Below are positions 32,684-40,097 of a DNA stretch of 64,000 bases, piece after piece (position 1 is the stretch's first letter; every line of letters begins with the position of its first letter). Origin of the DNA: Streptomyces calvus (GTDB taxonomy: Bacteria; Actinomycetota; Actinomycetes; Streptomycetales; Streptomycetaceae); the NCBI RefSeq assembly GCF_006782915.1, contig NZ_VCNP01000064.1:41391-105390 (forward strand), given 5' to 3'. Below the pieces are notes generated by a model that did no database searches, was not told where the DNA came from, and was given only the letters and a program-made list of their open reading frames with translations. The position numbers and the translations under genes are program-made.

Positions 32684-32702
32684 CGCGCGCGTCACGCGCG
32701 CG
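32684..32702. promoter_or_regulatory. 19-bp CpG palindrome upstream of transfer genes
   Basis: CGCGCGCGT-C-ACGCGCGCG is a perfect inverted repeat about 50 bp upstream of the start of the 639-residue gene. It is a candidate operator, for example for the GntR regulator. Composition bias alone could produce it in part. Confidence 0.35.
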
Positions 32703-32763
32703 TGTGGCGACAGCCGGTCCGCCGGATTCTCTGGATTCGGCGTTGATTGTTGAACGCGTAGAG

Positions 32764-32967
32764 TCACCGCTCCTCGAGGGCCTTCTCGAGGTACTGGCCG
32801 AGCTGCTTGGCCAGCGGCTCCCACATCGGGTCGTCCTCGGAAAGCCGGGCACGCGCCATGTCGATCAGGACGATGACGCGCGCCCGGTGCCCCTCGGCAG
32901 CGTTGATCCGAGGGGCCCACAGCTCCGCCTGGAGCCGCTTCGAGCGAGCGGGGTCCTTCCCCGGCAT
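32764..32967 (-). CDS. Small hypothetical protein (67 aa)
   Basis: MPGKDPARSKRLQAELWAPR, then ARVIVLIDMARARLSEDDPM and a helical end. Its ATG overlaps the upstream stop by one base. Basic-acidic helical protein of unknown role, co-translated with the 158-residue protein. Confidence 0.55.
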   Translation of the reverse strand: MPGKDPARSKRLQAELWAPRINAAEGHRARVIVLIDMARARLSEDDPMWEPLAKQLGQYLEKALEER

Positions 32968-33443
32968 CAGCCCGTCTTCTTCAGGTGCGAGAAGAACGGC
33001 GACGGGTCGACGGCGGATTCCGCTTCCCGGGCCGGCGGGGCCTCGATCTGCGGCTGCGCCTTGCCCGCCTTCAGCTCCGCGACCCGCTCCTTGTGGGCCT
33101 GCTTCTCGGCCCGCTGCTCCGGCAGTTCCTCGTAGTTGGCCTTGTACCGGGCGGCGTACTGGGTCAGGTGCTCGATGAAGCTCTCCAGGTCGGCGACGGC
33201 CTCGGTGAAGGGCTTCATCGTCTTGCGCGCCCGCAGGTAGCGGGACCACGGCAGGTCGCCGTACAGGGCCGGACGCTCGGCGATGTCCGCGTCCAGCTCT
33301 CCGGCCAGCGCCTTCATCTCCGCGAGCAGCGGTGCGAGGTACTGCCTGCGCTGCTCGATGAACACACGCCGCTTCTCGGGGCCTTCGGCGAGCAGGTCGG
33401 GCGTCCACACGCCCTTGCGTGACGGCTTGTCGTCGGTCGTCAT
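32967..33443 (-). CDS. Helical hypothetical protein (158 aa)
   Basis: MTTDDKPSRKGVWTPDLLAE, then several long helices (YLAPLLAEMKALAGELDADI and FIEHLTQYAARYKANYEELP) and a Lys/Ala-rich tail (AEKQAHKERVAELKAGKAQP). Probably a coiled-coil protein of the transfer region. No enzymatic motif. Confidence 0.6.
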   Translation of the reverse strand: MTTDDKPSRKGVWTPDLLAEGPEKRRVFIEQRRQYLAPLLAEMKALAGELDADIAERPALYGDLPWSRYLRARKTMKPFTEAVADLESFIEHLTQYAARYKANYEELPEQRAEKQAHKERVAELKAGKAQPQIEAPPAREAESAVDPSPFFSHLKKTG

Positions 33444-33566
33444 CAGCGTTTTCTCCTCGGTGCGATCCGCTGGTGCGCGGGCTGGTGGTTAGGTGCGGGC
33501 CTGGCCCGCCGCATCCGTGCTCGGGGCGCGGGTGCGGGTGAAGTGGCCTGCCGGCCGTGGCCGTCA

Positions 33567-33610
33567 CCGGCCCCGCGCTCACGCTCGGGAGCGTGGGCGT
33601 GCGGGGCCGG
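33567..33610 (-). terminator. Hairpin downstream of spdB-like gene
   Basis: CCGGCCCCGC (33567-33576) and GCGGGGCCGG (33601-33610) with an inner stem around GCTCACGCTC...GAGCGTGGGC. Follows the stop at 33653. Confidence 0.5.
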
Positions 33611-33652
33611 GGGCGACCATGAGCGGCAGGTGCTGTGCCGGGGCGGGGACGC

Positions 33653-35920
33653 TCAGGCGCTCGCCGGGGCGCTCACCTTCGCGCCCACGAGAGCGTCCTG
33701 GGCGCTCTCCTCGACCTGCTGACGAAGGCGCTGGGCGGTCGGGCGGGAGACGGGTTCGTCGGACAGGCCCGCTTCGGTGAGCGCGTCGCGGATCTCCGTC
33801 CACTGAGGGCGACGCCCGAGCTCGGTGTAGAGGAGACGGATGCGGTCGTGGCGGCGCTCGGTGAGCGCGTCCGTCTCGCTGCGCGTGCGATGGCCATCCG
33901 CTCGGTGAGCGTCGTCGTCGCCATCGGGGCGCTCACTGGCGCGAGCGCCCCGGGTGAGCGCCGGACGCTCACGCTCACCGTCGGCGTCCCCGGAGGTGAG
34001 CGCGCTCATCTCCGGGTGAGCGTCGTGAGCGTCGCCGCTCTCTTCGACGCGCTCGATGGTGTGAGCGTCGTCGGGGGTGAGCGTGTCGGCGAGCGCGGCG
34101 GGCGCGGAGCCGAGCTTGAGCGTCATCCGCTGCTCCAGCGGAGCCTTCCACCGCCACAGCAGGCCGTGCTCCTCGCGCAGCCGCGCTCGCAGCCAGGTCT
34201 CCTGCTGGAGGCGGGTGAGCGCCTCGTCGTAGGAGGTGATCTCCCACAGGATCATCCGGCGGCGAAGCCGGGCGGTGGGGATCGGAGCGAGGATCCAGCG
34301 CGAGCGCCGCACCGTCTCCATCCGCTTCTTGCCGGTGACCGCGCCAATCCGCGTCGCGTACACGTGGGAGGCGATCTCCGAGAAGACGACCCACAGCAGG
34401 GTGAGGGCCGCGTGCCCCAGACGCCCCGAGGTGCTGTCCGAGGCGTTCCAGTTGAGGTAGACGGTCACCGCCGTCAGCGCCCGGGGCACCCAGCGGATCC
34501 AGCGCAGCTCCATGCCCATGCGGATCAGGACCAGGTTGGCGCCGGTGAACGCGGGGATGGCGACGTCGATGCCGACCGGCAGCAGCCACGGCCACTCCCA
34601 GCCCCACCCGGCCGCCTTGGTCTCCAGCGCGGTGTAGGAGGAGAGCAGCCCGAGGGTAGAGACGACGGCAGCCGCGAGGACGATCGCGACGACCAGCACC
34701 AGTTCCTGCCCGGACAGCGGCGGCACACCACCTTCAGGTCGAGCATCGGCCCGTGCCTTGCGGCGCGCGGCGCGCGACTCGGTCCGGATCTGCCGGTGAC
34801 GGGCCCGCTGCACGGTGCGCTGCGTCGCCTCGGTGAGGATGCGCTCGCCCTCAGCGCGGGCCTGCGCGGCGGCGGCCTGGTCGGCGGCGGCCTTGACCGC
34901 CGCTTCCCGGGCTGTCTCCGCTTCCTTCTCCGCCTGCTCGCGCAGCCGGACAGCATCCCATTCGGCGGCGGCCCGCAACTCCTCGGCGGAGGCGCGGGCT
35001 TCGGCCAGGGCACGTTCGGCGTCCTGCCGAAGGCCGATAGCAGCCTTCTCAGCGCCCGCCCGCACCTGCGCGGCCTGGTCATCCGCGCTCTCACGCATCC
35101 GGTCGGCCTCGCTGCGGGCCCGCTCCAGGACCTGCTCGGAGTCCTTCGTGGCGCGGGTGCGGATCTCCGCTGCGGTGCGCTCCGCCTCGGCGAGCAGCTC
35201 GGTGCGCTTCGCCTCCGCGTCGCCGAGGACCTTCGCGGCTGCCCGCTCGCCGTCGGCGCGGACCCGGTCGGCTTCGGTGGTCGCCGTAGTGATGACCTCC
35301 TCCGCCTGGCGGCGAGCGGCGGCCAGGACCTGGTCGGCCTCGCGGCGGGCGTCGGCGAGCAGTTGCTCGGCCTTCGCCTCCGCGTCCGCGCGGACCTGCT
35401 CCGCGTCGGCGGCCGCGGTCTTCGCAGCCTCCGTACGCACCCGGTCGGCGTCTTCCTCCGCGGCGGCCAGCACCTGGTCGGCCTTGCCGTTCGCCGCCGT
35501 CATGAGGGCGTCTGCCTCACCGCGCGCGTCGGCAATCAGCCGCTCGGCCTTCGCCTCCGCGTCCGTACGCGCCTGGTCGGCGGCCTCTTCTGCGTCGGCC
35601 AGGACGCGGGCCCGCTCGACGCTGGCGTCCTCGACGATGGTGGCGGCCTCGGCGCGGGCAGCGTCCAGGAGGCCGGCGGCGTGGGTGGCGGCCTGGTCCC
35701 GGAGGTCAGCGGCACGGTCGTGCGCGTCGGCCAGGACCGGGTCGGCCTCGGGGAGGATCACCGGTACGGCGGGGGACTCGGGCTCCTGCGCCGGGGATTC
35801 GGTCGCGAGGGCTTCCGCCTGGGCGGGCACGACGGCCGGCGGTGACGCCTTGGCCCGCCCGGTCCGGGCCTTACCCGCGGGCTGGCGCCTGCTGCGGCGC
35901 GAAGTGGTCTTGGGGGCCAC
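33653..35920 (-). CDS. DUF2637/SpdB-like membrane protein with long coiled-coil arm
   Basis: 755 residues. Residues about 60-380 are a continuous Ala/Glu/Arg coiled coil with repeats such as RTDAEAKAERLIADARGEAD. A four-helix membrane domain of the DUF2637 family follows (VLVVAIVLAAAVVSTLGLLS, WPWLLPVGIDVAIPAFTGAN, HAALTLLWVVFSEIASHVYA). The C-terminal 150 residues are soluble, with Asp/Ala/His/Thr-rich segments encoded by the repeated CGCTCAC heptamer. DUF2637 proteins are the SpdB-type spreading proteins of Streptomyces plasmids, thought to work with TraB at septal walls. The long coil is an unusual addition. Confidence 0.78.
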   Translation of the reverse strand: MAPKTTSRRSRRQPAGKARTGRAKASPPAVVPAQAEALATESPAQEPESPAVPVILPEADPVLADAHDRAADLRDQAATHAAGLLDAARAEAATIVEDASVERARVLADAEEAADQARTDAEAKAERLIADARGEADALMTAANGKADQVLAAAEEDADRVRTEAAKTAAADAEQVRADAEAKAEQLLADARREADQVLAAARRQAEEVITTATTEADRVRADGERAAAKVLGDAEAKRTELLAEAERTAAEIRTRATKDSEQVLERARSEADRMRESADDQAAQVRAGAEKAAIGLRQDAERALAEARASAEELRAAAEWDAVRLREQAEKEAETAREAAVKAAADQAAAAQARAEGERILTEATQRTVQRARHRQIRTESRAARRKARADARPEGGVPPLSGQELVLVVAIVLAAAVVSTLGLLSSYTALETKAAGWGWEWPWLLPVGIDVAIPAFTGANLVLIRMGMELRWIRWVPRALTAVTVYLNWNASDSTSGRLGHAALTLLWVVFSEIASHVYATRIGAVTGKKRMETVRRSRWILAPIPTARLRRRMILWEITSYDEALTRLQQETWLRARLREEHGLLWRWKAPLEQRMTLKLGSAPAALADTLTPDDAHTIERVEESGDAHDAHPEMSALTSGDADGERERPALTRGARASERPDGDDDAHRADGHRTRSETDALTERRHDRIRLLYTELGRRPQWTEIRDALTEAGLSDEPVSRPTAQRLRQQVEESAQDALVGAKVSAPASA
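33777..34221. repeat. About twelve GGTGAGCG / CGCTCACC octamers
   Basis: The heptamer GTGAGCG or its complement occurs at about 33778, 33861, 33905, 33930, 33954, 33966, 33972, 33996, 34016, 34025, 34061, 34077 and 34215. Most extend to GGTGAGCG. In the encoded protein it is read in two different frames, as Ala-Leu-Thr (GCG CTC ACC) and as Asp-Ala-His (GAC GCT CAC). The second uses the rare Ala codon GCT. Use of one DNA word in two frames suggests selection on the DNA, for example as TraB recognition octamers (TRS/clt-like). Confidence 0.5.
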
Positions 35921-35998
35921 GGGGGTGTCCTCTCTAATCTCGGGCGCCTCCGTGGAAGGGGCACCGTGGATCTGCGGCGGTCGGTAGGGTCGTGACCA

Positions 35999-36043
35999 GG
36001 CCTCCGGGGCCTCGGCAACTCGAATGCCGAGGACCCGGAGGCC
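35999..36043 (-). terminator. Hairpin downstream of 36059 gene
   Basis: GGCCTCCGGGGCCTCGGCA pairs with TGCCGAGGACCCGGAGGCC with minor mismatches and a 6-base loop, 15 bp beyond the stop at 36059. Confidence 0.55.
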
Positions 36044-36058
36044 GTCTTGCGTACGGGG

Positions 36059-36433
36059 TCAGGACTGCGGCGGCAGCTCCGGACGGCGGTTGGCCGTCGT
36101 GTGCTGCTGGGTGAGCCAGGCCATCGCGGCCGACGTCATGGTGTCGGCGGCGCCCTCGCTGTTCAGCGATGCGGTGTCGATGTCGCGCATCGCGTCGATC
36201 GGCGGCAGCAGCCGCATGTAGTCGCCCTGGACGTCGCGGATCAGGCCGCCGGTCACCGGGGCGAGCAGGTAGCGGAGCTTGCCGCTGGTGTACCGCTCGA
36301 CGTGGGCGACGCGGCAGACGAACGTGTTGCCCGCCTCGCCGCGCCAGAACATGCCCGGGTCGCGGTACAGCACGTAGTCGTCGACCGCGAAGTTGGTCGA
36401 CGTCGTGGCGGCCTGGGTGGAGAAGGAGGTCAT
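36059..36433 (-). CDS. Hypothetical beta-rich protein (124 aa)
   Basis: ATG 36433 preceded by GGAGG. The core FAVDDYVLYRDPGMFWRGEA, NTFVCRVAHVERYTSGKLRY and GGLIRDVQGDYMRLLPP looks like a small beta-barrel (SH3/CarD-like pattern). The tail is helical. No family recognised. Lies between the SpdB-like and DUF5999 genes. Confidence 0.6.
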   Translation of the reverse strand: MTSFSTQAATTSTNFAVDDYVLYRDPGMFWRGEAGNTFVCRVAHVERYTSGKLRYLLAPVTGGLIRDVQGDYMRLLPPIDAMRDIDTASLNSEGAADTMTSAAMAWLTQQHTTANRRPELPPQS

Positions 36434-36543
36434 CGGGTGCTCCTCGTCGTTCGTACGGACCGGGCTGTCCGGCTCCCCGTCACCGCCCGACCCGGCCGCC
36501 GGCGTTCGCGGTGGTCGGTGCGGGCGGATCAGGCAGCCGTCAG

Positions 36544-36807
36544 TCAGGCCACGACCGTGAGGGGCCGGTGAGGGGCGACGACCTTGCCGTCGGGGAGCAG
36601 CTCCCCGGTGTCCTCGAACAGCAGGACGCCGTTGCACAGCAGGCTCCAGCCCTGCTCCGGGTGGGCGGCCACCGTGTGCGCGGCCTCCCTGTCCGAGCTG
36701 TCGGCCGTCGGGCACGGCGGCGTGTGCGTGCACAGCGACGTGGGCAGCCGCCGGGCCGTGCTGGCGGTGGCGGTCGTCGTGGTGTCGGGGTGAGTGCTGC
36801 GTCGCAT
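36544..36807 (-). CDS. DUF5999-family protein
   Basis: 87 residues. The segment HTPPCPTADSSDREAAHTVA followed by HPEQGWSLLCNGVLLFEDTG and ELLPDGKVVAPHRPL matches the small, highly conserved Streptomyces DUF5999 proteins (CPTA.S.D...A...HPEQGWSLLCNGV). They contain two conserved Cys; the function is unknown. Frequently found near WhiB genes on plasmids and at chromosome arms. Confidence 0.8.
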   Translation of the reverse strand: MRRSTHPDTTTTATASTARRLPTSLCTHTPPCPTADSSDREAAHTVAAHPEQGWSLLCNGVLLFEDTGELLPDGKVVAPHRPLTVVA

Positions 36808-36950
36808 GAGCTCTCCTCGCGGGGAAGCAACGCCCGAGGCTCTCCCGGGCTGGAGGCGTGCGAAAGACCGGCCGCCCGTACGGCGGGCGACCGCCCTGGT
36901 GGAACAGCGTGCTGCGGGCTGGAACTTCAGATGCCGTCCCGTACGGCGGG

Positions 36951-37208
36951 TCAGCTCTGCGCGTTCCGGGCCCGGTTGCGGGCGGCGCGGCGCTTCATCG
37001 CGCGGCGTTCGTCCTCGGACAGGCCGCCCCAGACGCCCTCGTTCTGCCCGGATTCCAGCGCCCACTGGAGGCACTGCTCCATGACCGGGCAGCGGCGGCA
37101 GACCGCCTTGGCCTCCTCGATCTGCAGGAGGGCCGGGCCGGTGTTGCCGATGGGGAAGAACAGCTCGGGGTCTTCTTCGCGGCAGACCGCGTTGTGGCGC
37201 CAGTCCAT
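36951..37208 (-). CDS. WhiB-family iron-sulfur transcription factor
   Basis: 85 residues. Four cysteines of the [4Fe-4S] site are in NAVCREEDPELFF and AVCRRCPVMEQCL. These are followed by the GVWGGLSEDERRA turn and a basic tail (MKRRAARNRARNAQS) that contacts DNA. Typical length of the short WhiB class. Likely acts with a host sigma factor to control plasmid or host genes. A 27-codon gene and an 18-bp palindrome lie just upstream. Confidence 0.93.
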   Translation of the reverse strand: MDWRHNAVCREEDPELFFPIGNTGPALLQIEEAKAVCRRCPVMEQCLQWALESGQNEGVWGGLSEDERRAMKRRAARNRARNAQS

Positions 37209-37213
37209 CCCGA

Positions 37214-37297
37214 TCACTTCCCCTGCCGGACGCGGCGCAGGGCCTCGTCCATGATCGGGTCCGAGTCGCCCTCGTTCCGTGCGATGCTGTGCTGCAT
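37214..37297 (-). CDS. Possible 27-residue peptide upstream of whiB-like gene
   Basis: ATG 37297 has GGAGG seven bases upstream, and the frame MQHSIARNEGDSDPIMDEAL ends 5 bp before the whiB start. It may be a real small protein or a leader peptide that couples translation. Confidence 0.5.
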   Translation of the reverse strand: MQHSIARNEGDSDPIMDEALRRVRQGK

Positions 37298-37359
37298 CAG
37301 GTCCTCCAGTCAGGTCCTGGACAGCCTCGAGGGCCCTACTCCTCGGGGCTGTCGCGTTC

Positions 37360-37377
37360 ACTCCCCAATTGGGGAGT
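37360..37377. promoter_or_regulatory. 18-bp perfect palindrome, candidate operator
   Basis: ACTCCCCAATTGGGGAGT is a perfect 18-bp palindrome 63 bp upstream of the leader peptide/whiB-like operon. Its AT centre stands out from the GC-rich context. Likely binds a dimeric regulator. Confidence 0.55.
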
Positions 37378-37394
37378 CGCTGCCGTACGAGCAG

Positions 37395-37440
37395 CCACGG
37401 CCCCGGCCGCCCCCTGTTTTCGGGGCGGCCGGGGCCGTGG
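37395..37440 (-). terminator. Strong hairpin downstream of 37459 gene
   Basis: Perfect 19-bp arms (37395-37413 and 37422-37440; CCACGGCCCCGGCCGCCCC and its complement) with an 8-base loop. It separates the 201-residue gene from the whiB-like operon. Confidence 0.75.
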
Positions 37441-37458
37441 TCGATCGTCTGAAGCAGG

Positions 37459-38064
37459 TCAGCTGACGCGGCGCTGCGGGTGAAGCGTCTTCAGCGGCAC
37501 CGGCGGCGCGCCCAGCGGCGCGTCACCGTCGGGCAGCTGCGCACGGAGGGTGTCGGCGTCGCGAACCGCTTGCTCGGCCGACGCCCACTGCTCCTTGCGC
37601 AGCAGCCACAGCGGACGGCCGGCGGCGCGCTGCTTCTCCGCCGGCGCCTGCCGCCGGGCGGCGATCTGGCTGACGGCCGGGGCCGACTCGACCTTCGGCT
37701 TGCGCCGCACGGTGGTCCGACGGCGGGCGGCGGTCTCCGCGGCCCCGTCCTCCAGGCGCTTCTGCCACACCTCGAACGCGACGTCGACGCGCACCAGGCG
37801 GTTGCTGCCCTGACAGCGGACCGCCGCGTCCTTCCATGCACGGCCGGTGTCGTGCGGGACGAGCTTCTGCTGCTTGGCCTGGATGCCGGTGATCGGAACC
37901 CATGTCTTGCAGTCGGGGCAGATCAGCGACGCGGAGGCCGGGCGCAGGTCGTACTGGTGAGGCAGGAGGGTGGAGATGACGAGCGCCGGGCGGCCGTTGA
38001 CGCTCCGGGAGCGGGTCCGGCTCTTACGGGGTCGGGCGGTGCGCTCAAGGGTGGAAGCCGACAT
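37459..38064 (-). CDS. Zinc-ribbon-like plasmid protein (201 aa)
   Basis: A basic N-terminus (RPRKSRTRSRSVNG) is followed by HQYDLRPASASLICPDCKTW, one CxxC and a later Cys (DAAVRCQGSNRLVRVDV), giving part of a zinc-ribbon. The C-terminal half is Arg/Ala-rich helix (AETAARRRTTVRRKPKV). Proteins of this layout recur in Streptomyces plasmids; function unknown, probably nucleic-acid-binding. Confidence 0.65.
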   Translation of the reverse strand: MSASTLERTARPRKSRTRSRSVNGRPALVISTLLPHQYDLRPASASLICPDCKTWVPITGIQAKQQKLVPHDTGRAWKDAAVRCQGSNRLVRVDVAFEVWQKRLEDGAAETAARRRTTVRRKPKVESAPAVSQIAARRQAPAEKQRAAGRPLWLLRKEQWASAEQAVRDADTLRAQLPDGDAPLGAPPVPLKTLHPQRRVS

Positions 38065-38320
38065 GGGAACTCCTCACGAGCGAAGTGGCAGGGGGCGCGT
38101 CGCGGTGCTCTCTCCGCCCTCCAGGCCGCGCGGCACGAGGCCGGCGCCCCGCAGGACAGACAGCGCACAGCGCTGTGACGTGCGCGCAGTGGTCGCGCTG
38201 TTAGGCCCGGGGGAGTTTGGTGGAGCTCTCGACCCCGGCCACCCGAAGGCGGACGACTACTGCGGTCTTGCTGTGGTGCTCACTCGGTGCTCCCGGAGGA
38301 TCACCGACGTCTTACATACA

Positions 38321-38398
38321 TCAGGTTGCATCAGATGCCCGCTTGTGTCAAGCGGTATAGTGAGGCAATCAGATGCAAATCGAAGGAGGCGAAGGCAG
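38321..38398 (+). promoter_or_regulatory. Promoter and operators of the GntR regulator
   Basis: A TATAGT -10 element is at 38356-38361. Directly upstream is the perfect inverted repeat CCGCTTG-TGT-CAAGCGG (38339-38355), and before it GCATC-A-GATGC (38328-38338). ATCAGATGC recurs after the -10 (about 38369). These fit operators through which a GntR/KorSA-like protein represses itself. The ribosome site GAAGGAGG lies at 38382-38389. Confidence 0.6.
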
Positions 38399-39157
38399 AT
38401 GTCCGGGCCACCCCGAGCCGACAACCGGCCGCCGTACGCGCGCATCGCGGGCCACTACCGCGACCTGATCAGCTCCGGGGAGCTGTCGCCCGGCGATCTC
38501 CTGCCCAGCATCAAGGCGCTGGCCACGGAGTGGGACGTCAGCACGGCCACCGCCGACCGGGCGATGAGGGTGCTGCGCGAAGAGAAGCTCGTGCGGGGCA
38601 TCCCCGGCGTCGGCACCGAGGTCATGGCGCGCCCGATCTCGCTGGCTTCCGGCTCCGAACGCCATGACCGCAGCAGCAGGACTCAGTCCTCGTGGGGCGT
38701 GGGCGAGAAGTCGTCCGGCCACACCGCCGGGATAGTCGCGGCACCGGAGGACGTCGCTCACGCGCTGGGCATTTCGCCTGGTGACGATGTGATTCGTCGC
38801 AGCCGCGTTTACCGGGATGGTCATGGCATCGTCTCCCACTCGACGTCCTGGATCCCGGCGGAATTCGCCCAGGCCGTACCCGAGCTGGCCCAAAGCGAGC
38901 GACTCAAGGGCGGCCTCTCCTTGGACCTGATCGCTCGGGCCACGGGGCGCCAGGTCGTGAAACGCGTTGACGAGGAGACGGCGCGCATCGCCACTAAGCA
39001 CGACCTCGAGCTCCTGGAGCTGGAGGCCGGCACCGTCGCGGCGATCCTCGTGTTGACCGCGCGCTTCCTGGACGCCGACGGCGAGCTGCTGGAGTACGGC
39101 GTGGACCTGGGGGCTCCGGGCCGTACCCGGCGCACGACGTCGGAGGTCCAGCGGTGA
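38399..39157 (+). CDS. GntR-family regulator with UTRA domain (KorSA-like)
   Basis: 252 residues. The N-terminal winged helix (RIAGHYRDLISSGELSPGDL, LPSIKALATEWDVSTATADR, VLREEKLVRGIPGVGTEV) is followed by a UTRA-type effector domain (LGISPGDDVIRRSRVYRDG, STSWIPAEFAQAVPELAQ). Streptomyces conjugative plasmids use such a repressor (KorSA/KorA/TraR) to silence tra genes. It stands at the start of the rightward block, divergent from the transfer cluster. Its stop overlaps the kinase gene start (GTGA). Confidence 0.88.
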   Translation: MSGPPRADNRPPYARIAGHYRDLISSGELSPGDLLPSIKALATEWDVSTATADRAMRVLREEKLVRGIPGVGTEVMARPISLASGSERHDRSSRTQSSWGVGEKSSGHTAGIVAAPEDVAHALGISPGDDVIRRSRVYRDGHGIVSHSTSWIPAEFAQAVPELAQSERLKGGLSLDLIARATGRQVVKRVDEETARIATKHDLELLELEAGTVAAILVLTARFLDADGELLEYGVDLGAPGRTRRTTSEVQR

Positions 39158-39861
39158 CCACCCGCAACGCCGCCGTCCTTGACGACACGCTCGTCGCCTG
39201 CCTCGAAGGCCGCCTCGGTCAGCTCCTTCGAGCGGAGCGCACCGACACCCTCACGCTGGAAGGACGATCCGAAATCACGCGCATCTCCGCCGCTTTGTCC
39301 GGCCGACCCGGTCCCGCGCCTCGCGGGATCCTCATGACCGGTCTGCAGGGTGCTGGCAAGACGACCCTCGCCCGCGCCCTGGAGGCTGCCGGGTTCCGAC
39401 GCCTCTGCCCTGACGAGGAGATGTTCCGGCGCTACGGCCACTACGGCAGGGACTTTCCCCGCGGGCAGTTCCGGGTCAGGGAAGCGCCCGTACTCAAGGA
39501 CATCGCCCTTGAGCTCCGGGAACTTCTGGCGGCTGGACACGACACCGTGATCGACCACGGCTTCTGGACTCCCGAAGAGAGAGCCCAGTGGACAGCGACC
39601 GTGATGGAGGCCGGCGGCGAGCCCGTTCTCATCTACCTGCCTGTACCGCACGAGGTGCGCTGGGACCGGATCCGGAAGCGCAACGAGCAATCGCTGGTCG
39701 ACCCGAACAGCATCGAGTTCAGCGAGGAGGATCTGCTTCGGCATGCAGGCCGTTTCTGTCCGCCGACCAAGGAGGAGCAGCACATCGTGTACGACGGCGA
39801 CCCGGAGCACGTGCTGACGGAGCTCCACCGTGCACGTTCGGCGGATGGCGGCCCGCATTGA
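39154..39861 (+). CDS. AAA_33/zeta-like P-loop kinase
   Basis: 235 residues from GTG 39154. P-loop GILMTGLQGAGKTTLARALE, then the base-like CPDEEMFRRYGHYGRDF, a Walker B-like HDTVIDHGFWTPEERAQW, and the Arg-rich lid WDRIRKRNEQSLVD. This is the layout of small AAA_33 kinases (chloramphenicol phosphotransferase/zeta group). No antitoxin is obvious unless the GntR partner regulates it. Substrate unknown; co-translated with the GntR gene. Confidence 0.8.
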   Translation: MTTRNAAVLDDTLVACLEGRLGQLLRAERTDTLTLEGRSEITRISAALSGRPGPAPRGILMTGLQGAGKTTLARALEAAGFRRLCPDEEMFRRYGHYGRDFPRGQFRVREAPVLKDIALELRELLAAGHDTVIDHGFWTPEERAQWTATVMEAGGEPVLIYLPVPHEVRWDRIRKRNEQSLVDPNSIEFSEEDLLRHAGRFCPPTKEEQHIVYDGDPEHVLTELHRARSADGGPH

Positions 39862-40097
39862 CTCCTACCTCCCACCCGCAGCTCCCGGCACTTGATGACC
39901 ATGACCGTGCTCGGGTCCTGCGGCTGCGGAAAGTGACATCCGCCGGTGACATTCGGAATGTCACCGCCACTTGTCACCTCCGCGCGATCAAGGGGCCGTG
40001 CCATGCTCGGCCGCAGAAGGGCCGGCTTCCGCTCCGCGGGCATCACCCTGTCGGGGCGCAGGCTGCGCCGCTGGACCGTACGGGGAAGGGGAGCGCG
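39862..40097. other. Intergenic region with operator array
   Basis: This 236-bp gap between the kinase and the TPR regulator contains no gene. It holds the symmetric TGACA/TGTCA array described at 39934-39976 and presumably the promoter of the downstream regulator. Confidence 0.6.
39934..39976. promoter_or_regulatory. Symmetric operator array upstream of TPR regulator
   Basis: The core GGTGACATT-CGG-AATGTCACC (39945-39965) is a perfect 9-bp inverted repeat. Extra half-sites TGACA at 39934 and TGTCA at 39972 lie exactly 13 bp outside each core half-site, so four half-sites form a larger symmetric array. It probably binds two dimers of a regulator, perhaps the downstream protein itself. Confidence 0.6.

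Noticed and set aside
33635..35845. 736-codon rightward open frame
   Set aside because: It is the complement of the Ala-rich coiled-coil gene on the other strand; composition alone keeps it open, and it has no recognisable domain.
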